Shown here: positions 26,301 through 35,650 of the stretch, in pieces
Layout: each line of letters opens with the position of its first letter
How positions within the stretch are numbered: position 1 is the first letter of the stretch
Source of the DNA: Mesostigma viride
Lineage: Eukaryota; Streptophyta; Mesostigmatophyceae; Mesostigmatales; Mesostigmataceae
Direction: 5' to 3'
Length of the DNA: 64,000 nt
Assembly: GCA_009746045.1 (NCBI GenBank)
Contig: RPFO01000027.1
Span: 1,676,581-1,740,580 of the forward strand
Position numbers and translations under genes: made by a program
Notes under the pieces: model-generated
Database searches by the model: none
The model's input: the letters and a program-made list of their open reading frames with translations, nothing else
What the model was told of the DNA's origin: nothing

Positions 26301-29300
26301 TTCTGCTCTATGCCCCCCCTCCCTTATTCCTTACCATGCATTCTTCTGCTCTATGCCCCCCCTCCCTTATTCCTTACCATGCATTCTTCTGCTCTATGCC
26401 CCCCTCCCTTATTCCTTACCATGCATTCTTCTGCTGTATGCCCCCCCTCCCTTATTCCTTACCATGCATTCTTCTGCTATATGCCCCCCCTCCCTTATTC
26501 CTTACCATGCATTCTTCTGCTCTATGCCCCCCCTCCCTTATTCCTTACCATGCATTCTTCTGCTATATGCCCCCCCTCCCTTATTCCTTACCATGCATTC
26601 TTCTGCTATATGCCCCCCTCCCTTATTCCTTACCATGCATTCTTCTGCTATATGCCCCCCCTCCCTTATTCCTTACCATGCATTCTTCTGCTGTATGCCC
26701 CCCCTCCCTTATTCCTTACCATGCATTCTTCTGCTATATGCCCCCCCTCCCTTATTCCTTACCATGCACTCTTGTGCTGTATGCCACGCGGGGGATGATT
26801 TATTTTGCTGGTTACGTCGCGACGTGCAGCATGACATCGCGACCCAGAACACGCCGGCTTATCACTTCCACCAGGTCAGTGGCTATTCAGGAGTATAGGA
26901 ATGGTTATTTATTTGGGAAACCCTGAACCCAGAACACGCCGGCTTATTGCCTCCACCAGGTCAGTGGCAATCCAGGAGTATAGGGATGGTTATTTATTAG
27001 GGAAACCCTAAACCCTGAACCCAGAACACGCCCTCCTATCGCTTCCACCAGGCCAGTGGCTATCCAGGAGTATAGGGGGTGCTTAGAGATTAGGCCGTCC
27101 CTCATACTGGACTGTCAAAATAATTTCCGGTAGGTATCAACACGCCGCTTAATTTAGTTCACTTCCCCCATCTTATGCCCTTCACTTTTAAATCTATCCA
27201 TCGCCAAAGTTGCAAGTCCTTCAGATTTTCCAGATGCTGGTGTCTATCTCCTTGTTTGTCAATTTGCAAGTGCTCCAGATGCTGTTCTGTTGTCCAGGCT
27301 CCCCTGTCAAGAGCGTTGTCTTCTTATCTAACAGGGCCGATCGAAAAATTGCTAGCAAACCCCACAATGCGCCACAGGCCAAGTAGAAGTTATCTTACAT
27401 GTAACGATGGTGCTTATTTCCCCTGTACCGGCCTATGAACTTGCTGGCAAACATCCGCTTTTCCCTGCAGGCCAAATTTCAGTTGCTCCAAATGTCGCTA
27501 TCCAAGTTCCTTTTAAGAGTTGTTCCCTTGAGCTTTTTCTACCTAATAGTAGTATGACAAGTGGCCATGGTTGAAATATTCTTTCTTCCCCAACAGGCCA
27601 AGTTCCACGTGCTCCAACTGGCGTTATCCAGCTCCCATATCAAGAGCCCTTGTTGTTTCCCTGCCGTGCTTGCGTGCTTGCACGGCCCTTTTTACCCCCA
27701 ACAGGCCAAGTTCCAGGTCCTTCAGATGCTGCTGTCCAAGTTTCACGGCGTCTTCAACCGCGAGCACACCCTGAGGGAGATCGCGCTTCTGCACTGCTTG
27801 AAGGTGAGGTCTTAGATAAAGAAGGTGGGGGCTTGGTGGTGCTACTATATGCTACTATATGCTACTATATTCTACCGTAGTGGTCATAAGGCATGTATGC
27901 CTAGTTATCATACGATTGGCTTTCAAGGTCTTTTAAAAGCTCCTGAAATTAAGCTTTTAAGAGTTTGGTATATTGGCACGAGAACTTTCGGGAGTCATCT
28001 TCCCGGCACGTGCGTAGTAATGTGTCCCACCAGTAAATCCGAGGAGGACTCGGGGGTTTTCAAGTAACCTTACCAACTGGTGCTTACCAACTAGTAACCA
28101 ACGAGTAGCCAGCCAGTAACCATCTAGTACTAGATCGATTAGGTACTAGTTGCTTAGGTAGTAAGGTGTCGGTATGTACTAGATGACAGCGCTAGGCTTT
28201 AGGGTACTAGTCGCTTAGGTAGTAAGGTATCGGTATGTACTAGATGAAAGCTTAGGCTGTAGCTTCAGTACAAACCAACAAGCGCCGCTGAGAATCTGGC
28301 ATATACCTTTGTTTCCTTGCGCGCACTCCTGTGCGCGGTCGTCTACGGATTTTTTCTTGCAGCCGGCACGGGACGAGGCGTGCATGGCCTAACACATCAC
28401 CCTCAGCTCTTTCGTTTCATGTGAATGCATTATCGGTGACTTCACTTGTTTATTCTGGCAGTCTGCACGGGATGAGGCGCGTATGGCGATGAGGGAACTC
28501 TTCAACCCCTATTTCGGCTCGGTCTTCACCACCTGCGACGCAAAGGTGAGGGGGGTTGACTGCTGTGGTAGAGGAAGGGGTACCGTCATCGGGATAGCAA
28601 GGAGTAAGGAGGGCTGTTTAACCCGTAGGTTGGGTTGGTCTTCACCACCTGCGACGCGAAGGGGGGGTGGACTGTTCCCCATTGTCCTACAGGAAGTGGA
28701 CCGTCACAGTAAAGAGAGGGGATGATGAGTTGTTCAACTTCTGATTTGTCCTCTGTTTTGGCCCCTCTATTGGCCCCTCTATTGGGCTCTAGTTTGGGCT
28801 CTAGTTTGGGCTCTAGTTTGGGCTCTAGTTTGGGCTCGATTTCGGGCTCGATTTCGGGCTCGATTTCGGGCTCGATTTCGGGCTCGATTTCAGGCTCGAT
28901 TTCAGGCTGGACTTCGGGCTCGACTTCGGCCTTTATTTGGGCTCGGGCCTGTCTAGTTATCATTTGTGATGCCCGGGCATGGACGGTTGACCATTGTTCT
29001 AAAGGGAGCGACACTCACGGTGTAATGGAAGGTGATGAAGGTAGGTTCGCAACCTGTAGGTGAGGGAGCTACGCAGCCCATACCTTGGCGAATGTGCGGC
29101 TCTTTAGGCAATCCGCTGCTTTTCACACACGTTTTCTGTAGTAGGTGAGGCGTCCTATATCCTGGCCCTATGCTGGCCCTATGCGCTGATGGCATATGAT
29201 CATGCCCTCTATGGCCTTGGCTTGTCTGCTGCCGCTTTGTAGCAGACGAAAGTCGTGGCTTTTAGTACCAGGAGTTGTAGTATTCCAGTTCAGGTTTAGG

Positions 29301-32300
29301 ATCTGGTATTGCTGCTAATCTCTTCTTCCATTTCCTTTTCAATAAATTATTTTTTAGATAACTACCTTATGAATAGCCTCCGTTAATGACCTCTGCTTGG
29401 ATAACCTTCTTGAATAACATTTTTTTCCAATAATGTTTTTCTTGGTCCCTCTTACTATCTTCTTTTAGGCTTGCCAGCGATGGGCTGGCTGTCTTCAAAT
29501 GGTTCCATTGTCCTTCAAGTCAGTTGCCGGTCATTAACGAAGGCTATTCAAAAGGTGGTTATTTAAAGTGGGCTGGCTGTCTTCCAGTAGCCCAATTGTC
29601 CTACAAGTTGCAGTTTCAACCATCTCTTCCTGTGACTTCAGCCTATCTACATATTCTGGCCCCTGCATGCCCGTGGCTTCCACGGATGGGTCTGCATGAC
29701 CATGGCTAATGTTGCTTTCATCTTAAGCTGCGTTGGGGCTCCTGTCTCGCTGTTACTGCTGAGCCTTAGCCGTTTTGGGCCGTCTGCTGAGCCTTATCAA
29801 TGAGGCAGCCAGCCTTCCTATGTATGGAAGTGGCTTCTATTGTTTTCATCATTCTTACTGTACTTCTATTGTCTCCATTATAAGCCGGGCTGTACACTTT
29901 GGGGCTATCTATGCTTCTGTCATTAAAGAAGGAAGTGTTAAGAAAGAAGTAGCTGTAGTCTTTGGGTCTATCTACGCTTTTGTCATTAAAGAAGGAAGTG
30001 TTAAGAAAGAAGTAGCTGTAGTCTTTGGGTCTATCTACGCTTTTGTCATTAAAGAAGGAAGTGTTTAGAAAGAAGTAGCTGTAGTCTTTGGGTCTATCCA
30101 CGCTTCTGTCATTAAAGAAGGAAGTGTTAAGAAAGAAGTAGCTGTAGTCTTTGGGTCTATCTACGCTTTTGTCATTAAAGAAGGAATTGTTAAGAAAGAA
30201 GTAGCTGTAGTCTTCGGGTCTATCTAAGCTCTTGTCTTTAAAGAAGGAAGAGGCTCTAGTCTTTTGGGCTATCTATGCTGCTGTCCGGCTGAGCCCTGCT
30301 GCCACTGCTGGGCTTCTGAGCTGTTTCAGGGGCATCTACAGTTACCTCTGCACGGTCATTACCTACAATTCGTGTGCACGCTTCGTGTGCACCCCCTTTG
30401 CTTCCATGTGGCCTTTTGCTTCCACCGTGCCGTCTGCCAGGAGTCCAACTTTGCGTACATGGTGCAGCGCTACGCCGACCTGTACACGAGTCGCGTAGAG
30501 AACTTCCTGCACTACCCCTCGGACACCTGGTTCACGTCACCGTTCGACGTGAAGATACTGCCCCACCACATCAAGGTATGTCAGCCTGACGATCGTCTAT
30601 TTGTAGTATGCAGCCTTATCTGCGATTCTGGTGTTGTTCCGTTTTTCTGCACTAGTATACTTACTATTTCTTACATTTCGTGTTTCATAATTTATATTTT
30701 ATACTTAATGTTTATTTTCTGCACGTAGACCTACCAGAGTAGACATGAGGCTCATGTCACCATTTGCTGTCACGATATCCGCCCCAATCATGTTCCACCC
30801 ATTAAACCCAACAAACCCATGACCCCATGAACCCATTCAGTTGGCTATACGAAGATTAGCTGAAAAGAGGCCTCTCTACGTCCCCTACACCACTCTAAGT
30901 ACTGACTATCATTCACATTGCGCCACGCAGGCCTGCCGGCTGGCGCAGGTGCAAGGTGTACAGACTGCCAATCACAGTTGCGCCACGCCTGGCGGCTGGC
31001 GCAGGTAACAAGGTCTAGTGACGTACGTTAGAAGCTACCTAGGCCTGCACTCCGGAACCACACTCAGCCTCGGCACAAAAAGGGCCGGCCGGTGCAGTAC
31101 CCTCGTGACAAGCGCTAGTCTTACGCTACCTACGGCAGGTCGGTCCCCTTTGAGCCCGTCCACGCGTCATATATAAAATGAGCAAAGCTCAGCAAATGGT
31201 AATGACCCACTTTCGGGAGGTGTTGAAGGGTGGGTGCATGCTGGGAGTTGAATGCAACGGCAGGAATCGGATCGCAACGGCAGTGGTAGGAGTGCAGGTC
31301 TAGCCTATGTTCCTACAGTAAGGAGTGCATCCCAGTCGCAACGAGATAATTTGATAGAACAGTATTGATCACGTGCTTGTGGGTTGGCACGGTTTACCGG
31401 GTTTGATATATCGTGAGCTTTACTTAATACTTGGGACAACATGCGCGAGATAGGGCTCACGGCTGCATTATGCAAGACGACCATGTCATAAGTATTAACC
31501 ATGGCATACCTGTAACGTGCCAAAGCCTATCAGACAGGCATGTTGGGAAAGATCGTCTCATCCTAAATACGGGACTATCGTCCCGGGGTTGATACTTGCC
31601 TGAGAATGGAAGATATTCACTGTGCTAAGGGCTACATGCTGTGATCACAGCGTAGGCCCCGGGCCATAATAATAATAATAATTTACCTTCTTGGATACCT
31701 AATAATATTAATGATGATAATTTACCTTCTTGGATACTTAGGCATGTGTTCATACATAAAGGGTTATGACACAGACATGGATTGATTAATTCGTTTAGAA
31801 GACGGTTACGTGAGTGATTGACAATGTCTGAACCCTGCATGCAAGGACCTCCATCCTGGCTTGTCTTCATGCCAAGCAGTGCCACTAGGTCGGCACCAGC
31901 TGGCTGATCCGCTTTTGTGGCCCAAATTCACCCTCACTAAGTTACGGCCTGAAGTTCATTGTAGTGTGCCGAACTACGGGTCGAACATAGGGCTGATCCG
32001 GCCACTGCCCATGTCCTTGGCAACAGTCGTTGCACTGTTCCTCGGACATACATCTATCGATACATCTCCCAATATCACCAATATTTCCTCTAGATGTCAG
32101 TCACCGACACACACGTAGTCATGTATGCCCGAAGGTGCTGACTTCGAATCACTCTAGGCAACATAATCGACGATAGTATAGCTACTCTTTTGCTCGAATC
32201 TTCTCACGGCTATGTATCCTTTTGCCAAACTTCCATGTGCTCGCTAGGCTCGACCGTAGTAGGCGCACTACAACAGCCAGGGCAGGCCAGAAATCTGGAG

Positions 32301-32985
32301 AATCCGGACCATGGTAGCTCGAGCCTGCTCTTATCTGTTGTGTTGATGCAGTGAATGGGTGAATAGAACTGATGGAAAAGATTGCTGTAGTGTCCTTTAG
32401 CTGCGGGGGGCACCAGCTTTGGACTGTGGCTTTGGGGACGGTTTTTACCTGTGACCTTCCATTTCTGTCACATATCTATCTGCGCTTACTCTTCTCGATT
32501 ATTCCCAAGTGGGACAACTTTAGAGCCAACATCATTTGCTACCAGAGCACATAATGATGCTGATTGTACTACTTGATATATAGATAATACATAGTCGCTC
32601 CGCTCCCTCCATCTCGCCCCTTACTCCATCGAGAATCTATCAAGGAGACAACCAGCGCAGGCCAGAAATCTATGCTCAAATGATGCAGTCGCTTGCTTTG
32701 AGCAACTATTAACCCATTACTAATCAACCAATCAAGTAACTATTAACAGTGCTCGCCGTTTTCGCCATGCGCATTCCTTTGCCCGCGTCGAACGCGAGGC
32801 AGGTCAACCCGGTCGCGCTCCTCAACTACTCCAAGCCCAAGCCGGGCGACGGCGAGGGTGATGGTGTGGAGACCGCTGGCTCCGGCACCGCGTTGGGACC
32901 CGACATGCCCTCGCCAGCTCACCTCAGCGGCCCAACGAACCCCTCCGTGCTGCCGAGAGTGAACCAAATTGAATTGCGTGAATAG
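10971..32985 (+). CDS. NT5DC: Mitochondrial-type NT5DC family HAD 5'-nucleotidase (17 exons)
   Basis: HAD-superfamily phosphatase of the NT5DC group; the true substrate is unknown for most members. Proposed exons: 10971-11454, 13550-13620, 14010-14075, 15274-15354, 16642-16710, 17283-17387, 18426-18487, 20425-20527, 21122-21232, 21358-21455, 23512-23635, 24917-25006, 26830-26874, 27705-27803, 28462-28545, 30441-30575, 32803-32985. All phases agree, giving about 669 residues, near the size of plant homologues. Residues 1-70 are Arg/Ser-rich and lack acids at the start, like a mitochondrial presequence (inference). Motif I is DYDYT (nucleophile Asp180, acid/base Asp182), motif II is TNS at 368-370, the motif III Lys is about 406 (ANKPSFYT), and motif IV is GDH at 463-465. 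The helix before motif I ends VPKMDPT, as in plant homologues. The intron after exon 10 uses a GC donor. The last exon's acceptor (32801-32802) is the least certain. Confidence 0.9.
12080..12520. repeat. 17 bp minisatellite, NT5DC intron 1
   Basis: About 20 units of AAGGTTATCACCACAAT with CAC/CAT variants, interrupted twice by the same GGTTATCGTTTTGATATT segment, which shows a higher-order duplication. Confidence 0.9.
13657..13985. repeat. 42 bp minisatellite, NT5DC intron 2
   Basis: Eight copies of a 42 bp unit beginning GCCATTCGCGCTAAAGGC. It fills almost the whole intron between exons 2 and 3. Open frames across it are repeat artefacts. Confidence 0.9.
14890..15108. repeat. Two adjacent minisatellites, NT5DC intron 3
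   Basis: Four units of 26 bp (CATGTGGGAACTTTGTCGTC and following bases) up to about 14985, then seven units of 17 bp (GATGAGCTTGTGACATG). Confidence 0.9.
15328..15600 (+). repeat. 61 bp tandem copies of the 3' edge of NT5DC exon 4
   Basis: The exon end (GGCCTTCACTACGACTGCCT, then GAAG) and its donor GTCAGC start a 61 bp unit repeated about five times at roughly 15328, 15389, 15450, 15512 and 15573. Each copy carries a GTCAGC-type donor except the most decayed one. Confidence 0.9.
15722..16190. repeat. CGTAGC/CGCAGT hexanucleotide array, NT5DC intron 4
   Basis: About 78 hexamers. A CGTAGC block (15722-15870), mixed blocks, then a homogeneous CGCAGT block, ending in CGTAGT/CGTGGT variants. 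The open frames (Arg-Ser or Val-Ala repeats) come from the array. Confidence 0.95.
16381..16475. repeat. (CT)n microsatellite, NT5DC intron 4
   Basis: About 95 bp of CT dinucleotides, close upstream of exon 5 with the GGGCT array between. Confidence 0.95.
16513..16620. repeat. (GGGCT)n array directly upstream of NT5DC exon 5
   Basis: About 22 pentamers ending 20 bp before the exon 5 acceptor at 16640-16641. The polypyrimidine tract is therefore reduced to the short GGCTTTTGCAG. Confidence 0.95.
17165..17217 (+). pseudogene. Partial upstream copy of NT5DC exon 6
   Basis: The sequence TGTTCCAG acceptor plus the first 45 bp of exon 6 (encoding [13 protein letters not shown]) is repeated about 110 bp before the real exon and then runs into intron-like sequence. 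Splicing to it would truncate the frame. Confidence 0.85.
17347..17860 (+). repeat. 103 bp tandem repeat made from the 3' edge of NT5DC exon 6
   Basis: Five copies at about 103 bp spacing (17347, 17450, 17553, 17656, 17759). Each starts with the exon end encoding a DN(M/K)V(A/V)LLDLFS-like peptide, then keeps a GTGGGATG or GTAGGATG donor and the following intron bases. Confidence 0.95.
18603..18716. repeat. 12 bp minisatellite, NT5DC intron 7
   Basis: Tandem GGGCAGCATCTC/GGGCAGCATAGC units shortly downstream of exon 7. Confidence 0.85.
18880..19090. repeat. 17 bp minisatellite, NT5DC intron 7
   Basis: About 12 units of TTATTCATCCTAATGCC. Confidence 0.9.
19976..20350 (+). pseudogene. Three decayed copies of the 5' edge of NT5DC exon 8
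   Basis: Segments at about 19976-20020, 20121-20160 and 20304-20350 resemble the acceptor and start of exon 8 (20425). The last still reads [13 protein letters not shown]-like with an ACAG acceptor. The earlier two are progressively less similar. Confidence 0.7.
22545..22985. repeat. 56 bp minisatellite, NT5DC intron 10
   Basis: Eight nearly identical 56 bp units containing AGATAGGGATAGCGTCCTTT. Confidence 0.95.
23216..23393. repeat. (TCC)n then (TGC)n microsatellite, NT5DC intron 10
   Basis: About 50 TCC triplets followed by about 9 TGC triplets, some 120 bp before exon 11. The long homopolymeric open frames across it are artefacts. Confidence 0.97.
25130..25420 (+). repeat. Decayed copies of the 3' edge of NT5DC exon 12
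   Basis: Segments near 25141, 25262 and 25380 repeat the exon end (GGGCATCATCCGCGAGCTAGAG-like) with a GTGA-type donor or its remnant, at roughly 120 bp spacing. Confidence 0.7.
26267..26775. repeat. 43 bp minisatellite, NT5DC intron 12
   Basis: Twelve units containing TTATTCCTTACCATGCATTC with a variable C-run. It ends about 55 bp before exon 13. Open in several frames only because it is repetitive. Confidence 0.95.
26830..27080 (+). repeat. Three copies of NT5DC exon 13 and its donor
   Basis: The exon (26830-26874) plus about 40 bp of intron is repeated at about 26930-26995 and 27017-27080. The second copy keeps the GTCAGTGG donor; the third has GCCAGTGG. Confidence 0.85.
27195..27645 (+). 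pseudogene. Decayed copies of the 5' edge of NT5DC exon 14
   Basis: Segments at about 27200, 27467 and 27593 match the acceptor and first 40-50 bp of exon 14 (27705), which encodes [11 protein letters not shown]. The nearest copy still begins CAACAGGCCAAGTTCCA. Confidence 0.75.
28350..28665 (+). repeat. Copies of both edges of NT5DC exon 15
   Basis: Upstream at 28356-28392, a TTGCAG acceptor with a near copy of the exon start runs into a stop. Downstream at about 28635-28665, the exon end GGTCTTCACCACCTGCGACG recurs. Confidence 0.8.
28770..28940. repeat. 12 bp minisatellite, NT5DC intron 15
   Basis: Tandem GGGCTCTAGTTT and GGGCTCGATTTC units. Confidence 0.9.
29920..30250. repeat. 63 bp minisatellite, NT5DC intron 15
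   Basis: About five units containing CATTAAAGAAGGAAGTGTTA. Confidence 0.9.
32266..32380 (-). mobile_element. LINE subfamily 2 3'-UTR fragment, NT5DC intron 16
   Basis: Matches 50110-50230, including GAGAATCCGGACCATGGTAG. A shorter piece of the same sequence lies at 32638-32672 in the same intron. The rest of this intron (30576-32802) shows nothing recognisable. Confidence 0.6.
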
Positions 32986-33285
32986 TGAACTGAACCACCA
33001 GTTCACCACCACCACCATTGCTTGGCGGGAGCTAGAATCAAGTCGTATTACTATAATTCATGTGGTGACACATCCACTTATCTATTAATTAATGAATGAA
33101 TTAATTAATTAACACGTAACAGCGTTATGTGAGCATAAGTAATTAACTAGTACTTGCATGTCATGCGCATGGGCATGCATGCCACGGAGTACTATACTAA
33201 TCCGTCATTAGAAAAATAATTACACGAAAGTTACAAATATCGTCTGCATCATGCCCCAACCATGCATCATGCCGGCCCCAACCAT
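32986..33285. other. Downstream flank of NT5DC
   Basis: Contains TTAA-rich sequence and a decayed LINE terminal hairpin near 33106-33145. No gene is seen. Confidence 0.5.
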
Positions 33286-33475
33286 GACACGTGACTGCGT
33301 CACGTGAGCATAAGTCCTCAGTGGGAGGGGAACATGGGATTAATTAATGAAATAATAGACACGTGGCTGCGTCGCGTGAGCATAAGTCCTCAGTGGGAGG
33401 GGAACATGGGATTAATTAATTAATTAATAGACGCATGACTGGAACATGGGATTAACTAATAAATTAATTCATACA
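33286..33475 (-). mobile_element. Serial LINE 3'-tail insertions at one site
   Basis: The 12-mer ggaacatgggat occurs at 33329-33340, 33401-33412 and 33441-33452. Between successive copies lie a 60 bp and a 28 bp LINE tail (33341-33400, 33413-33440), each starting with TTAA repeats and truncated at different points. This is what repeated insertion with target duplication at the same site would leave. Confidence 0.7.
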
Positions 33476-33479
33476 TCGA

Positions 33480-35163
33480 TACTGCAGCTAAGCGCCACGA
33501 GCCACGAGGTAGCCATGGCTGACGGCGGAGCTCATAACTTTCACGTTTGGGCACCGAATTCGGCTGTGAATATCAGAATCGCTTCGTCTTTCTAAGACGC
33601 ACACACTGATATAATTCTCCGAAGCTATAACGCAATATATGACGAGCAAACGCTCTTCCACGCAACGCAGCCTGGTGTCTGCGCTAAGCCCTGAAAATAT
33701 GTCTGCAGCTCCGGCTGCAGCTTCGCCCTCAGGCCCAGAAGGCAGCAGTGACACTAGTCGCGCACTGGTAGTTGCCCAGCCCCCTCCCGGGCTTGCCTCG
33801 CCCTCTGCATCGCCTGAGCCTAAACGCAGCCGCCCTGAGGATCCGCCCCCTGCCGAGCCGAGCTGGAAAGAAATCGACTTTGACGTCAACTCAGCCACAT
33901 GGTGGACAAGCTGCCAGGCAGCTTTCACCCAGTTTATGAGCGCCCTTGTAACTAGGACCTAGATAGCTTATACCATCCATTCCATCCCATGTTCCGCTCC
34001 CACTGAGGACTTATGCTCACGTGACGCAGTCACGTGTCTATTAATTAATTAATTAATTAATTAATTAATGAGCGCCCTGTTCTACGGGTCGCGCACCTCG
34101 CTTCTTGCCATGTGCAAGCACCTTTACGTCCACGGTCGCCTGGCATTCAGCCTGGCCGCTTGGTCGGTGCTTACTCGCCGGATCTGTCCAGCTTCCCCCG
34201 CCCCCGCCGCTTCAGCTCCTCGCCCTCTGCTCCCTCCTCGGGCGCTCTGTCGCCGAGATCTGGGCTCCCACTTCCATGCATTCCACCTCCGAAATCCGCT
34301 CCATCATCAACCAGGCTCTCGTGCAGCACGTGACACCCCCGATCGCCGCAGATGTGGCGGCCATGCCAGGGCGGCACGCTGGCTGCCGAGCTTCCCCTCC
34401 TCTCCTCCACCACCACCGCCACCTCCAAGCTCCTCGCCTCCACCTCCACCACCACCGACGCCCTCACCGCCCAGCTCCTCGCCATCGACAAGAAGCGCCT
34501 GCAGGACAATGCCATCGCCATCGGATGCCTGCAAAATACCGCAGGCATCACTGCCCAGGCGGTGAAGGACATCGCCGCCCGGCCAGCCCCTGCTGGCCCT
34601 GCCGGCGATGCCCCTCCCACCCAGACCTGGGCAGCCATGCTGATGAACCACACCACCACCACCACCTCCGCCATCGCCGCCATCGCAGCAGACGCTGGAC
34701 CTCCGCGAGGAGGCCGAGCTCGACAAGCGCAGCCTTAACGTCATAGTCCAGCACTTCGACCAGCTGCAGGATCGACGAGACCTCCGAGACCCTTGCCCTG
34801 GCGTTTGAGAACAAAATCCTTGTCCCCATGGCTCTCACTGGTAAGGCCGGCAAGCCGCGGGGGGTGACCCGCCTTCCCCGCTCGCGGGGTAAGGCCGGCC
34901 CCTCCCCCTTGCTCCTCACCTTTGACACCATGGCGGATCGATAAGATTGAGTTCCTCAAGCGTCGCAAGCGGCTTGGGGGGACCTCCTACGCGCTGGGCG
35001 ACGACTTGACCTTGACGCAGCAACAACGGCGACGGGAGCTATCTATGGCCGACCTACCTCCAGCTCCGGCAGACGGCAGGGCAGAAGCCGGTCTACTCAG
35101 TGGAAGGGGGCGGACATCTACGTCGCCCACAAGCCCTGTCAGGTGACCCCCGGCTGCAACCCC
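33480..35163 (+). mobile_element. LINE B: ORF1 region, broken
   Basis: Plus-strand counterpart of LINE A ORF1, starting at ATG 33514 (MADGGAHNFHVW). It passes through an Ala/Ser/Pro-rich part (33640-33860), a Thr/Ser-rich helix (34380-34600) and the RNA-binding region with FLKRRKRLGG (about 34950) and DDLTLTQQQRR. A stop near 33592, the 121 bp insertion at 33947-34067 and frameshifts in the RNA-binding region make it non-functional. It ends without an adjoining ORF2. Confidence 0.75.
33947..34067 (+). mobile_element. 121 bp LINE 3'-end copy inside LINE B ORF1
   Basis: Flanked by the 11 bp direct repeat atgagcgccct (33936-33946 and 34068-34078). It carries the terminal hairpin and ends in about eight TTAA-type units. 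Without it, ORF1 reads through as FMSALFYGSR. Confidence 0.9.
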
Positions 35164-35640
35164 AGCCACCCCAGCCACCCATGATGCCAGCCTAGGAAAT
35201 ATATAGCAGTAGTGTAGACTAGAAAGCTAAGTGACGTGGCCATACATACGCCTACGTGATGGGCCCACACCAGCCCTTGCAATAGCTGTAGCATGTTTGA
35301 GTCATGCTTTGCCCATGCAGGGAGTTCCTCTCTGCTGAGATGCCATGCATGCACCAGCTATAGCCTAGCCATATATATCTTCCACCCCATATGCCATGCC
35401 GGCCTTCTAGGCCTAGTTCCCCACGCCGCCCCGTGTGTGCCTGATCGGGATGCATGACCCATCATGTACGTGGTGCAGGTGCACCTTGTGCACCCAGAGC
35501 AGGTGATAGTTGTACATCCTACACCTGCAGGTTGTAGCCCAGACTGTATCTACTAAAACCCATAGATGCCCCTTTCTCAGGGCTACGTGTTACATATGCT
35601 CCCCACGGAGCTATGTTTTTAACTAATTAATTCATTAATC
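35164..35640. other. Unassigned stretch between LINE B and LINE C
   Basis: No coding sequence or repeat is recognised, apart from a TTAA-rich tail at 35621-35640. Confidence 0.5.
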
Positions 35641-35650
35641 TGCCTTGCAT

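Noticed and set aside
26215-26926. Three overlapping frames of about 160-230 codons
   Set aside because: The 43 bp minisatellite is open in all plus frames; no coding bias or family match.
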